Positions 1 to 9,020 of a DNA stretch of 49,546 nt are shown here, in pieces. Both the position numbers and the translations under genes were made by a program. Origin of the DNA: a bacterium. Its GTDB lineage: Bacteria > Verrucomicrobiota > Kiritimatiellia > RFP12 > UBA1067. Under the pieces are notes generated by a model. It worked only from the letters and a program-made list of their open reading frames with translations. It was not told the DNA's origin and did no database searches. Each line of letters starts with the position of its first letter. Position 1 is the first letter of the stretch. The DNA lies in contig JANYBJ010000098.1 of NCBI GenBank assembly GCA_025360845.1, positions 1 to 49,546 of the forward strand, in the 5' to 3' direction.

Positions 1-104
1 ACAAAGACACCAAGACCACGAAGGACACCAAGAAAAGCCATCGATATTACGCACGCTGGCTTTGTGTTTCTTCGTACACTTCGTGTCTTCGTGGTAAAAC
101 ACCT
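1..104. repeat. Imperfect inverted repeat at the left window edge
   Basis: A left half rich in the words ACCACGAAGGACACC is followed by a right half containing ACTTCGTGTCTTCGTGG, which is roughly its reverse complement. The element resembles the repeats at 7178-7244 and 28204-28294 in style (short A/G-rich words and their complements) but has its own sequence. It may continue left of the window. No coding frame with a recognisable product was found in 1-444. Confidence 0.55.
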
Positions 105-407
105 TGTTTTTTATTGCTGTTGCTGGTTTGTAAGGCACTAATCTTAATCTTGATCGTAATCCGCTTGCAGTTGCCGACAAGTGGAAGGGAGAAACAGGCA
201 TCAGGGATGGAAAGCGACTCGCGTCCTGAGGCCTCGCCGCTAAAGTCGCCCACCCGCCCCTGCGTTGAGCACAACGCAGCACCCCGGCCATCACGCCCTG
301 TCCATTGTATACTTCAGTATCCATGCTGCTCATCCTGCCCAAGCAATTCCGTTGCGCTTCGTGCGCTTTCCATTCAAAAACCCATGCTTCACCCTTGCGC
401 GAACCTT

Positions 408-541
408 TGCGGTTTTGGCATGATATCTGCGAATCAAATAGAGAATGCAAAGGTTCATCATATCAAAACCGGGTGCTTGCGTCCTTGCGGTCCGTTCTGT
501 CCGCCGGGAAATATCTTCGCAGACATCATGCCAAACGCGCA
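408..541. repeat. Inverted repeat with arms 408-433 and 516-541
   Basis: The two 26-bp arms match at 23 of 26 positions when one is reverse-complemented; the shared core is TTTGGCATGAT. The start codon and the first 33 or so codons of the pseudopilin gene at 445 lie between and within the arms, so the leader peptide of that protein is encoded by the repeat. This is the first of a series of repeats that coincide with pseudopilin leaders in this operon. The rest of 105-444 shows no gene that I can support. Confidence 0.7.
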
Positions 542-1293
542 ACCCCGGGCGTGAAGGATTCACCTTGCTTGAGTTGCTGGTGGTGATCGTCATCATCGGG
601 ATTCTCGGTTCCGCCCTGGTCGTCTCCGTCCAGTCGGGCTACAAGCAGGCCCGTCAGGCCAACTGCAAGTCCAACCTGCGCCAGTTCGGCGTGGCCCTCA
701 CCATCTACCGCGGCGAGCACGACAACGCGACACCGCCTTGGCTCTCAAACCTCTATCCGGAGTATGTCGACGACCGCAGCATGTACGTGTGCCGAGCCGA
801 CAAAGCCGGAGGAAGAGGCACACCTCGCCCAACAGATCTCGTCGCCCTAATTAGTGGCAAAAATGATACTGACTCCGCGCCTTTCTGGGACAACGAAATA
901 AACAACTCTGGCACGGGCCGCAACATAGCCATCGAGAGTTGCAGTTATCTATACGAATTTTCAAATGCAAAAACGTCGTGGCGCGTGCCAGATCACCCTG
1001 GGACACCCGATTACCGCATGCGGGATTTTAAAATGGACCAAATGACCTATGGCGACAACTCTAGCCTGGTTAACGGACAAATAATGCCCTACAGCGCTTC
1101 CCGTATCCCACTTGCCCGCTGTTATCACCACTTTAGGGATCAGAAGATACTAGGCTATGCGGATTCAAATGCCAAAAACGCCAAACGTGCTTCACGACAA
1201 TTTATCACGATCAACGTGGCCTACGCGGGCAATGTCTTTGTCGGCCCCACCTGGTGGGAGGGTACCATTCACCCCGGAGAATCCCAGCAATAA
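445..1293 (+). CDS. Type IV pilin-like / pseudopilin protein with long leader
   Basis: Secreted pilin-like protein of 282 residues. Residues 36-52 form a class III prepilin signal: cleavage is expected after Gly38, giving mature FTLLE with the conserved Glu at +5, followed by a hydrophobic helix (LLVVIVIIGILGS) and the NCKSNLRQFG-type segment common in pilin-like proteins of Verrucomicrobiota and Planctomycetota. The leader is 38 residues, long for this class, and there is no alternative ATG between residue 1 and the cleavage site. It ends with an aromatic-rich stretch (FVGPTWWEGTIHPG). It lies about 150 bp upstream of the secretin gene. The C-terminal part was not recognised; it may be a major or an accessory pilin. 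Codons 1-33 coincide with the inverted repeat at 408-541. Confidence 0.8.
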   Translation: MQRFIISKPGACVLAVRSVRREISSQTSCQTRNPGREGFTLLELLVVIVIIGILGSALVVSVQSGYKQARQANCKSNLRQFGVALTIYRGEHDNATPPWLSNLYPEYVDDRSMYVCRADKAGGRGTPRPTDLVALISGKNDTDSAPFWDNEINNSGTGRNIAIESCSYLYEFSNAKTSWRVPDHPGTPDYRMRDFKMDQMTYGDNSSLVNGQIMPYSASRIPLARCYHHFRDQKILGYADSNAKNAKRASRQFITINVAYAGNVFVGPTWWEGTIHPGESQQ

Positions 1294-1447
1294 ACCTTGG
1301 ATAAGTGCGTTAGTGCGCAAGTGCATTAGTGCATGAGTTTGAAGCCTGAACCCAACGAGTACGCTTATGAAAACATTCAACGACCGAAACCCAGTCCTTC
1401 AAGCCCCTTTCCCGACTCCTCACTCGTCCTTCCAAACTCCACCTTTT

Positions 1448-3541
1448 ATGAAAAAACAACACACCCTCGCCTCACGTTTCCTGATGGCAACCACGCTGGT
1501 CCTCTTGGCCGGCTGCACCAGCCCCAAGGCACCCACACCCGAACCGGTTCCGCCGCCGCAACATGCCCAGGAGGTGATCGAGGCCGAGCGCATCTTCGAA
1601 AACGGCAAGATGCAGGACGCCATCATCGCCTGCATCGACATCTCCAAGAAGAACCCCGAGGCGGTGGGGCTCGCCGATCTTCAGCAGCGCATCACCAAGA
1701 AGCTCGCCGATGACCGCATGGCCGACGCCGTGAAAAAGTCCGAAGCCACGGAGAAGCTGCTTTCGGCGGATGCCAAGGGGTATTCCGTTTCACCCGAGAC
1801 CTACCGGCAGAAGAAGCATGTTGTCGGCGAAACCGCCACCTTGAAGACGGTTCCCACGGCCATGCAGAGGGCACTCCAGGAGCCGATCGACCTCACGTTG
1901 GAGAACGCGGATGTGAACGCGATCATCGCGGAGATCAAGAAATCGACCAACATCAACTACATCGCCGACAGCGACATCGTCAGCACCAAGAAAGTGACCG
2001 CGCGCTTCGAGAAAACCCCGCTCATCGAGATGCTGGACTACTTCGACAAGAACCTCGACATCTCCTTCTCGGTCTGCAGCAACCTCATTTGGATCACGCA
2101 GAAGGAGGCGCCTGCCACGGGCGTGCCGCCCATGAAGACGCGCGTCTACCGCCTGCGCAAAGGCATGGTCGGCTCGGAACTCGGCAAATCCGTCTCCGGC
2201 ATTTCGCTGTTCAAAGGGCCTGAAGAGCGCGGCAGATCCAATAACCAGCAGCAGCCCGATCAGAAAGACAAGAAGAAGGAGGGCAAGGTTGGCCTGCTGG
2301 ACGCCATCGAGCGCTTTGTCCCGCAGCCCGAAGGCGCGGACTTCCTCTTCAACGACAAGATTCACGCCTTGATCGTCAAGAACTCGGCTGAAAACCTCGC
2401 CGTGGTCGAAGACCTCATCACCGCCCTGGATCTGCGCCCGCTTCAGATCCTGATCGAGGCCCGCTTCATGACCACCAGCATCTCTGACCTGCGCGAACTC
2501 GGCATCGAATGGCTGTTTAAGAATCCTTCTTCCGGCACGACCATTCCGGGCTCGGCTTCGGCCATCGCCCAACTGGAAGCTCTGCAAAAAGCGGCGACCA
2601 CGCCCGAAGAGGTGATCAGCATCGGGAAGCAGATCGCGACACTGCAGCCCGTCACCTTTGTAGACAACAGCTACGCCGGCACCGTCGGGAAAAACGGCGC
2701 GAACGGCGTGTACCAGCTTCTGCTGGGCGACACCGGCTTGCAGGCCACGCTGCATGCCTTGGAGAAGAACGGGAACAGCCGTACGGTTGTCGTACCGCGC
2801 GTGACCACCCTCAACAACCGCGAAGCCTCCTTCCGCGTCGGCGAGGACGTTTCCTACTTCGAGCAGGTTGAAACGAGCATCATGACCAGCGGAGGCGGTT
2901 ACAACAACAGCGATTCGCGCGACAACGTGACCTATAATTATGACCGCCCCACCATCGTCCAGACGGGATATTCGCTGATCGTCACGCCCAGTGTCGGCGC
3001 CGACCTCTCCACCATTAACCTCGTGCTCCGCCCCGAAATCAGCAGTGTCTCGAAATGGGAGGAGTATCCGTTGAGCAGTCTGGCCAACCAAGACCCTAAT
3101 CAGCCCGCGCCGACCATTAAAATCCCGACGATCGCCCGCCAGTACATCGAAACCGAAGCGGTCGTGCGCAGCGGCGAGACGGTCGTGCTGGGCGGTCTGG
3201 CCGACACGCTGAAATCCACGGACACCTCCGGCACGCCTTGGCTTTCAAAGCTGCCGTTGATCGGCTTCCTGTTCAAGACGGAAAACAAAACCGAAAACGT
3301 TAAGAACATGCTGATCTTCGTCACCGCCACACTCATCAGCGATGGCGGCGAGGAACTGATCCCGTTGAACGACCTCGAGCGCTACGGTCTCGCGGTTCCC
3401 GAAGAGGCGAAAGTTCCCAACGTGCTGAAAGAGGCGGCGACCGCGAAACCCTTACCCGCCGTCGAGGCCGCCCCGGCCGCCGCGCCCGTTGCCGCCATCA
3501 TTCCTGCGGCGCCCGCCCCTGCCGCAGCGCCCAAGCCTTAA
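1448..3541 (+). CDS. gspD: Secretin (GspD/PilQ-like), lipoprotein
   Basis: Outer-membrane secretin channel of 697 residues. The start at 1448 gives a clean lipoprotein signal peptide with lipobox LLAGC and Cys23; an upstream in-frame ATG at 1367 would only add repeat-like sequence. After a Pro-rich linker and a helical repeat (about 35-100), residues about 145-220 look like an STN/N0 domain (ADVNAIIAEIKKSTNINYI). The secretin fold follows: LDLRPLQILIEARFM, then a beta-rich region with VVVPRVTTLNNREASF, and the C-terminal signature SGETVVLGGL and LPLIGFLFK. The last 40 residues are Ala/Pro-rich. It heads the PilM/N-O-P and GspE genes, so it is the exit channel of this machine. Whether it belongs to T2SS or T4P cannot be settled here. 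Confidence 0.93.
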   Translation: MKKQHTLASRFLMATTLVLLAGCTSPKAPTPEPVPPPQHAQEVIEAERIFENGKMQDAIIACIDISKKNPEAVGLADLQQRITKKLADDRMADAVKKSEATEKLLSADAKGYSVSPETYRQKKHVVGETATLKTVPTAMQRALQEPIDLTLENADVNAIIAEIKKSTNINYIADSDIVSTKKVTARFEKTPLIEMLDYFDKNLDISFSVCSNLIWITQKEAPATGVPPMKTRVYRLRKGMVGSELGKSVSGISLFKGPEERGRSNNQQQPDQKDKKKEGKVGLLDAIERFVPQPEGADFLFNDKIHALIVKNSAENLAVVEDLITALDLRPLQILIEARFMTTSISDLRELGIEWLFKNPSSGTTIPGSASAIAQLEALQKAATTPEEVISIGKQIATLQPVTFVDNSYAGTVGKNGANGVYQLLLGDTGLQATLHALEKNGNSRTVVVPRVTTLNNREASFRVGEDVSYFEQVETSIMTSGGGYNNSDSRDNVTYNYDRPTIVQTGYSLIVTPSVGADLSTINLVLRPEISSVSKWEEYPLSSLANQDPNQPAPTIKIPTIARQYIETEAVVRSGETVVLGGLADTLKSTDTSGTPWLSKLPLIGFLFKTENKTENVKNMLIFVTATLISDGGEELIPLNDLERYGLAVPEEAKVPNVLKEAATAKPLPAVEAAPAAAPVAAIIPAAPAPAAAPKP

Positions 3542-3567
3542 ACGCCCAAACGTGTCCGCCATCTCGA

Positions 3568-3617
3568 TTCATCCTTCAGCCTTCAGCCTTCAGCCTTCAG
3601 CCTTCATCCTTCAGCCC
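3568..3617. repeat. 7-bp tandem repeat (CCTTCAG)n
   Basis: About five copies of CCTTCAG, with two CCTTCAT variants, fill most of the 87-bp gap between the secretin gene and the pilM-like start. Related words (CATCCTTCATCAC) occur in the leader of the pseudopilin starting at 11309. Confidence 0.8.
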
Positions 3618-3628
3618 TTCTAAAACCT

Positions 3629-5371
3629 ATGTCCCGAACAAAACAAATGATCGCCATCGATATCGGCGTCCGCTCCGTGCGCGCGGTGTGGGTGAGTCTC
3701 CGCGGCAACGCGCCGGTGGTCACCCGCGTCGAGTCGTTCGCCCTGCCGCTGGACGAGGAAGAGCCCCACAAGCTCATCAGCTCCTGGATCGACAAGCTCG
3801 GGCTGGCGAAGCATTTCTGCGCCATCGCCCTGCCGGGGTCCCAAGCGGTTTTCCAAAGCGGACGGATCATGCACAGCGACCCTCGCACGCCCGAGCAGAT
3901 CGCCGCCATGGACATCGCCCAGTTCAGCGAGATGGCCGGCGACGCCATGCTGCACGACGTCTTCGCTTTCGAGCCGCCTTTCGAGCTGGGCGTGCGCCGC
4001 TACATCATGTCGATGGCCCGGCCCGCGGTGCTCAGCAAAGCCGTGCAAGAGGCGGGGCTCAACCACATCCGGCCCGCCGACCTGATCGTCGCCCCGGTCG
4101 CCTTGCACAACGTGATGGAAGCCTTCGCGGGCGACCATGACGAGCCGTGGTGCTACGCGAACATCGGCCACACCCAAACCGAGGTCGCGGTCGGCCTGAA
4201 AACCGGGCTGCTCTTCGCGCGCTCCATTCCGGTCGGCGGCAAGCTCTTCACCGAAGCCGTGTCGCAAACGACCGGGCTGACGCCGGTCCAGGCCGAGGTT
4301 CGCAAGCACGCGGACTGCGGGCTGCGCGAGACCGACGCCTGTTTCGAAAGTCTCCGGGGCGCGGCCGACCGCTGGCTCTCGCAGTTCAACGCCTGCATGG
4401 GCGTCTACCGCAGCCAGTTCCAAGACCGGAAGTTCAACACCAACCGGCTGGTGATCACAGGTGCGGGAGCCCAGCTCAAAGGCTTTAAAGAGTATCTGGC
4501 CTCGAAGATGGCGATCCCGGTCATGACGTCGGCCGAGCTGCCGAATGTGCCCGAGGCGTTCCGGCCCCACATCGGCGTTTACGATCTCGCTTTCGGCCTC
4601 GCACTCACCGCCATGCGTGCCGGCACAACCTATCTCTCGCTGCTGCCCGAGGCGCTTAAAGACGAGGTCGTCTTCCGCGAGAAGAAGCCTTGGTGGATCG
4701 TGGCGGCCGTCTTGCTCACCGGCTCGATGGCCCTCTATTCCGCCACGGGCGTCTACCTGCTGCAGCGCGACGGTTCGCAGCTCGAAGAGGAGCGTGACCT
4801 GCTCCGCAAGCGCGAGCAGATCGACAAACGCATCCAGGAAATCAAGGGGCTCGGCTCGCAGATGCTGACCAACTCGGTGCCCCTTTCGGGCCTGCTCATG
4901 AACGGCCCGCTCGCCCGCGAAGTGCTCTCGCTCGTGGCATCGACGGTCGATCCCAACGACTGGATCACGCTCTTCTGCGACGAGAAGATTTACAACCCGA
5001 AAGAGCAGAACGTCGAGACCACGGCCGCGACGCCCGCCGCCGCCGTGCGGAACCCTTTCTCGCTCTTCCGCACCATACGTCCCTCCTCCAAGCCCGCCGC
5101 GCCAGCCGCCGACAAAAAAGAGGGGGCCGTCAAGAAAGACATGGTCGATCCGCTCGCGACGGTCTTCATCGTCGAGGGGTACACGTCCAACCCGAGCCTC
5201 AAGAGCGTACGCGAGATGATCGAGCGGCTCAAGACCTCGCCCGAGGTCGCCCGCGTGGACTTGCGCAGCGATGACCAGGTCCTCTCCCCGACCGGCATCC
5301 CGGAACTCGAAGCGGAAAAAGTTCCCAACTTCAGGCGGTTCGTGATCCAAATCGAGGTGAAGCGCCCATGA
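3629..5371 (+). CDS. PilM-PilN fusion protein (GspL-like cytoplasmic/inner membrane platform)
   Basis: A 580-residue inner-membrane assembly protein. Residues 8-340 are an actin-like PilM ATPase fold: phosphate-1 motif IAIDIGVRSVRAV at 8-20, a second nucleotide motif near 176-185 (YANIGHTQTEVA), and LVITGAGAQLKGF at 274-286. A single transmembrane helix follows at about 355-378, then a coiled segment (QLEEERDLLRKREQ) and a C-terminal PilN-like domain (about 415-580). In most type IV pilus systems PilM and PilN are separate; GspL has this joined layout. The stop overlaps the next start by 4 nt (ATGA), so it is translationally coupled to the PilO-like gene. A low-complexity Ala/Pro/Lys insert lies at about 460-500. 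Confidence 0.88.
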   Translation: MSRTKQMIAIDIGVRSVRAVWVSLRGNAPVVTRVESFALPLDEEEPHKLISSWIDKLGLAKHFCAIALPGSQAVFQSGRIMHSDPRTPEQIAAMDIAQFSEMAGDAMLHDVFAFEPPFELGVRRYIMSMARPAVLSKAVQEAGLNHIRPADLIVAPVALHNVMEAFAGDHDEPWCYANIGHTQTEVAVGLKTGLLFARSIPVGGKLFTEAVSQTTGLTPVQAEVRKHADCGLRETDACFESLRGAADRWLSQFNACMGVYRSQFQDRKFNTNRLVITGAGAQLKGFKEYLASKMAIPVMTSAELPNVPEAFRPHIGVYDLAFGLALTAMRAGTTYLSLLPEALKDEVVFREKKPWWIVAAVLLTGSMALYSATGVYLLQRDGSQLEEERDLLRKREQIDKRIQEIKGLGSQMLTNSVPLSGLLMNGPLAREVLSLVASTVDPNDWITLFCDEKIYNPKEQNVETTAATPAAAVRNPFSLFRTIRPSSKPAAPAADKKEGAVKKDMVDPLATVFIVEGYTSNPSLKSVREMIERLKTSPEVARVDLRSDDQVLSPTGIPELEAEKVPNFRRFVIQIEVKRP

Positions 5372-6123
5372 AATTCACTTTCCATCTTATGAGAACCGAG
5401 CGCATGCAGGTGGTGTTCATCCTGCTTTTCGTGCTGGTCAGTCTTTTCTTGACGATCCGTTTCGTCGTCCTGCCGCAGCGCGAGCTGTCGGACAATAACC
5501 GCATGGTTCGCGAGCAGTTGGAGGGCAGCCGCTACGCCAGCCTTTCGATCACAAACATGCAGGCGATCGCCAACCACGAGTCGTCCAGCCTGCGGGTCCT
5601 GTCGAACGAATGGGCCCGCATCGCCGAACGCCTCTCGACCTTCCCGAATCAGAAGACGCTGCAGAGCGCCTCGATCAACCGCATCGACTACAAGGTGCAG
5701 TTGTACGAGATCCGCCAACGGCTGCAGACCAAGTCCGGCGAGCTGAAAATCCAGCTCATGCCCACTGAACTCGGCCTCGACGAAGCCCTCACCAGCGGCG
5801 ACGCCATCCGCGTGCGCATGCTGCAGCTTAAAGCGGTTGAAAAGCTTGCCGACCTCACGCTGGACCGCCAGATTCAGCGGCTCGTGGAAATCTACCCGTT
5901 GCCGCCCGTCGAGCACAAAGACAAGAAGGGGCGCAAAGTCTTCGAGGAGTATCCGGTACGCCTCGAGTGCGATGTGGACTTCGAGCATCTCTTCACCTTT
6001 TTCCAGTCGGTGTTCGAGGAGAACCAGGTCTTCGTTTTCCGCAATCTCCGCATTGAATCCGGCCCGACCTTCGACTCCAAACTGCGGGTGAAGGCGATCC
6101 TCTCCGCGCTGCTTTTCGAATAG
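5368..6123 (+). CDS. PilO/GspM-like inner-membrane protein
   Basis: A 251-residue bitopic protein with one N-terminal membrane helix (about residues 13-34, VVFILLFVLVSLFLTIRFVV), a coiled segment and a C-terminal beta-rich domain. Family membership rests on position right after the PilM-PilN fusion, the ATGA overlap and this architecture, which matches PilO and GspM. The arrangement secretin, PilM, PilO-like also recalls the Amuc_1098-1102 region of Akkermansia, but no sequence comparison was possible. It probably pairs with the PilN half of the preceding protein to form the inner-membrane platform. Confidence 0.75.
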   Translation: MKFTFHLMRTERMQVVFILLFVLVSLFLTIRFVVLPQRELSDNNRMVREQLEGSRYASLSITNMQAIANHESSSLRVLSNEWARIAERLSTFPNQKTLQSASINRIDYKVQLYEIRQRLQTKSGELKIQLMPTELGLDEALTSGDAIRVRMLQLKAVEKLADLTLDRQIQRLVEIYPLPPVEHKDKKGRKVFEEYPVRLECDVDFEHLFTFFQSVFEENQVFVFRNLRIESGPTFDSKLRVKAILSALLFE

Positions 6124-6137
6124 GTTGATAGGTGTTT

Positions 6138-6264
6138 AGACTGTTAGGCTATTAGGTTGACATCGATGTGTTACATGCTTAAAAGAAAAACCAAGACGGC
6201 GGCTTCTCACACGCTTGTGAAAGCGTTCCCCGACACGGCTAACAGCCTAACCGCCTAACAGTCT
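6138..6264. repeat. Inverted repeat, arms 6138-6158 and 6249-6264
   Basis: AGACTGTTAGGC in the left arm is complementary to GCCTAACAGTCT in the right arm; outside this core the arms continue as variations of CTAACAGCCTAA. It fills the 167-bp gap between the PilO-like and PilP-like genes. Confidence 0.75.
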
Positions 6265-6290
6265 ATTTACCTTCTTATAGGGACTTACTT

Positions 6291-7127
6291 ATGGACAAAC
6301 TGTGGAAATGGGTCATGCATCTCAACGCCAAGGCGTTCTGCCTCGTGGCGACGCTCGGCTTCTTTCTGGTTGCGGTCTACTGCGGCTGGAAGATACTGAA
6401 CCCGCCGCCCCCGCTCAAAGACGGCGGCAACGACACGCGGCCCGAACTCGCGCCGGTCTGGGAACTCGGCACGCTCGACTTCGTTTCCAACCAACTCGCA
6501 AACGAATCCCTGACGATTCCCGTCGATCCTTTCCGTCCGACGATCGAGGCGATCTTCACCAACGAGACCGAGCGCGCCGCCTTCCTCAAAGCGCTCAAAG
6601 CCGCGCAGAACGCCGCCGCCGGCGTTACGGGCACTCAGACGGCCGGCAACAAGAAAGAGGACCCCTTCGCCCACCTGCGCAAGAAGGACGCCGTGCCCGA
6701 CGGGCTGACCAGTCCGGACGGGAAGCCGATGGTCGTTCCCAAGCTCTCCTTCATGGGGTTCTTCAAGCGGCCCGACGGCACGCAGGCCGCGATGTTTTAC
6801 GACTCCGCCGAGAACACCACCTTCTTTTACGAAGCGGGCAAGCAGGTGCACGGGATCGACATCCTGGGCGCCAACGTGCGCGAAGCCGAGATCCGTTTCC
6901 CAAACGGCACCACGCGCAAGCTGCCGATCGGCGAGTCGATTGAACTCGCCGCCGAGACATCCAAGGCCCCGCCACCCAAAAAGGCAGCCAAGCCCGACGC
7001 GGCGGCAGCAGCCAAACCCGGCGCCAAGCCCGACGCTAAGCCTGGTGCCAAGCCCGACGCTAAACCCGGTGCCAAGCCCGCTGCTAAGCCCGGTCAAGCC
7101 CAGCCTCCCAAGAAACCGCAACCGTGA
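6291..7127 (+). CDS. PilP/GspC-like membrane-anchored periplasmic protein
   Basis: A 278-residue protein with one N-terminal membrane helix (about 15-36) and a periplasmic region. Residues about 148-225 have the beta-rich pattern of GspC-HR/PilP domains (KLSFMGFF, then paired GTQAAMF, VREAEIRF and RKLPIGESIEL strands), the part that contacts the secretin N0 domain in known systems. The last 55 residues are a degenerate AKPGAKPD repeat. A Shine-Dalgarno-like AGGGAC lies 8 nt before the ATG. Assignment is by architecture and position between PilO-like and GspE; the sequence alone is not decisive. Confidence 0.65.
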   Translation: MDKLWKWVMHLNAKAFCLVATLGFFLVAVYCGWKILNPPPPLKDGGNDTRPELAPVWELGTLDFVSNQLANESLTIPVDPFRPTIEAIFTNETERAAFLKALKAAQNAAAGVTGTQTAGNKKEDPFAHLRKKDAVPDGLTSPDGKPMVVPKLSFMGFFKRPDGTQAAMFYDSAENTTFFYEAGKQVHGIDILGANVREAEIRFPNGTTRKLPIGESIELAAETSKAPPPKKAAKPDAAAAAKPGAKPDAKPGAKPDAKPGAKPAAKPGQAQPPKKPQP

Positions 7128-7177
7128 ACCCGTAAACCCTTCCCTGACGAGCGAAGAAACACACCGAATTTCATTAG

Positions 7178-7244
7178 CCGCAAAGAACGCAAGGAACACA
7201 AAGATGAAATCCGTTTTTCTCTGCGCTCTCTGTGTTCTCTGCGG
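7178..7244. repeat. Inverted repeat of the CCGCAAAGAACGC type
   Basis: The left arm begins CCGCAAAGAACGCAAGGAA and the right arm ends TCTCTGTGTTCTCTGCGG, its approximate reverse complement. The same element occurs at 28204-28294. It occupies the gap before gspE. Both copies are intergenic. Confidence 0.85.
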
Positions 7245-7291
7245 TTAAAAAACCTGGTCCAACTTTCGATTGATTTAATCCGTAGAGCAAC

Positions 7292-9019
7292 ATGGAAACC
7301 GAACACAACATCCGCTATTACAACGAAGAACTGGTCGTCGAACTCACACAGCGGCTCGTCGAGCGCGGCCTCCTGACGCTCGACAAGCTGGGCGAGCTTC
7401 AGGGCCGCGCCTCGCTCACGCTTCAAGGGATCGACACGCTGCTCCTTCAGGAAGCCCTTGTTAACGAGGCCGACCTGCTGAAGGCCTTCGCCGAGGTCAG
7501 CGGCATCCCGTTCCACAACATCGGCGACTTCAAGATCGAGCCGGAAGCCATCGAGAAGGTCAACGCCAAAGTCGCCCTGCGCCACCGCATCGTTCCCCTC
7601 ACCTTCCAGAACGGCATCCTGCTGCTGGCCTCCAGCCGCGTGCCCTCCCTCACGACCGTCGACGGTCTGCGCATGGTGCTCGACGCGGGCATCGACTTCG
7701 TGATTTGTCCGGAAAGCGACGTCGCCATGTCGCTCACCCACTTCTACGGACTCGGCGCGGAGACCATCGACCAGCTTATTCTCGAAGCCGAAGCCATGCC
7801 CCAGCTCGAGGAGAACGAGGACATCAACGTCCACACCCAAGAGACCGGCATGGTGCGCTTCATCAACCTCATCATCGCCGAAGCCATCCGCATGGACGCG
7901 ACGGACATCCATATCGAGCCGTTCGAGGACGCCCTGCGTCTGCGCTACCGCGTGGACGGCATCCTGCAAGAGATTCCCCTGCCGAAAGGCGTCGAGAAGC
8001 TGCGCAAAGCCGTCAGCTCCGCCGTCAAGATCATGGCGGCCATGGACATCGCCGAACACCGCAAGCCACACGACGGACGCATCAAGGTGCGCTGCGGCAC
8101 CAGCGACTATGACCTGCGCGTCTCCGTGCTGCCCACCGGCTGGGGCGAGACCTGCTGTCTGCGCATCCTGAACCGCGGCACCACCAAGATCGACCTTGAC
8201 CTGCTCGGCCTCTCCCCCTACCAGTTGCCGAAGATCGCCAAGCTCACCGACCTGCCTCACGGCGTGATCCTCATGACCGGCCCCACCGGCTCGGGCAAGA
8301 CCACCACGCTCTACGCGCTGCTCTCGCGCCTCAACAAATCCGGCACCAAGATCATCACGGTCGAAGACCCGGTCGAGTACCAGATGTCCGGCATCAACCA
8401 GGTGCAGGTCCACAGCAAGATCGGGCTCACCTTCGCCACCATTCTGCGCTCGATCCTGCGTCACGACCCGGACGTGATCCTCATCGGCGAAATCCGCGAC
8501 TCCGAAACCGCCGACATCGCCGTGCGCTCCTCGCTCACCGGCCACTTGGTGCTCAGCACGCTGCACACCAACGACGCGCCCAGCGCCATTCCGCGCCTCA
8601 TCGACATGGGCGTGGAGCCCTACCTGATCGCCTCCTGCGTCGAAGGCATCGTGGCCCAGCGCCTCGTGCGCCGCGTCTGCCGCAACTGCCACGAGAAGTA
8701 TCAGCCGCCCGCCCCGCTCTATAACGAGATGGCCCAATTCTACCCCGACCTCATCGGAGAAGCCGAATTCTTCGTCGGCCACGGCTGCCCCACCTGCGGC
8801 TTCACGGGATACCGGGGACGCAACGCCATCAACGAAGTGATGCTGATGAACGACATTATCCGCGGTCTGGTCGTGGCGCGCGAGCCCGCCAACATCATCA
8901 AGGATCAGGCCATCCGCGACGGCATGGTGACCCTGCGGCAGGACGGCTGGCTGCGCGTGATCGAAGGCCGCACGTCCGTCGAAGAGGTGCTGCGCGTCGC
9001 CGGCCGCATGGAGGAGTGA
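7292..9019 (+). CDS. gspE: Type II secretion / type IV pilus assembly ATPase (GspE/PilB)
   Basis: Hexameric secretion ATPase of 575 residues. An N-terminal GspE_N/MshEN-like domain (about 1-155) is followed by the ATPase core: Walker A GPTGSGKTT at 330-338, Asp box TVEDPVEY at 356-363, Walker B ILIGEIRDSETA at about 396-407 and a His box around LVLSTLHTNDAP at 419-430. The paired CxxC zinc motif characteristic of GspE/PilB is present (Cys463/466 and Cys499/502). All catalytic motifs are intact, so it should power pseudopilus polymerisation. No PilT-like retraction ATPase is present in the window. Confidence 0.96.
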   Translation: METEHNIRYYNEELVVELTQRLVERGLLTLDKLGELQGRASLTLQGIDTLLLQEALVNEADLLKAFAEVSGIPFHNIGDFKIEPEAIEKVNAKVALRHRIVPLTFQNGILLLASSRVPSLTTVDGLRMVLDAGIDFVICPESDVAMSLTHFYGLGAETIDQLILEAEAMPQLEENEDINVHTQETGMVRFINLIIAEAIRMDATDIHIEPFEDALRLRYRVDGILQEIPLPKGVEKLRKAVSSAVKIMAAMDIAEHRKPHDGRIKVRCGTSDYDLRVSVLPTGWGETCCLRILNRGTTKIDLDLLGLSPYQLPKIAKLTDLPHGVILMTGPTGSGKTTTLYALLSRLNKSGTKIITVEDPVEYQMSGINQVQVHSKIGLTFATILRSILRHDPDVILIGEIRDSETADIAVRSSLTGHLVLSTLHTNDAPSAIPRLIDMGVEPYLIASCVEGIVAQRLVRRVCRNCHEKYQPPAPLYNEMAQFYPDLIGEAEFFVGHGCPTCGFTGYRGRNAINEVMLMNDIIRGLVVAREPANIIKDQAIRDGMVTLRQDGWLRVIEGRTSVEEVLRVAGRMEE

Positions 9020-9020
9020 A

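Noticed and set aside
3620-5350. Long open frame on the minus strand opposite the PilM-PilN gene
   Set aside because: The plus strand encodes clear PilM motifs; the minus frame is a GC-rich shadow with low-complexity composition.
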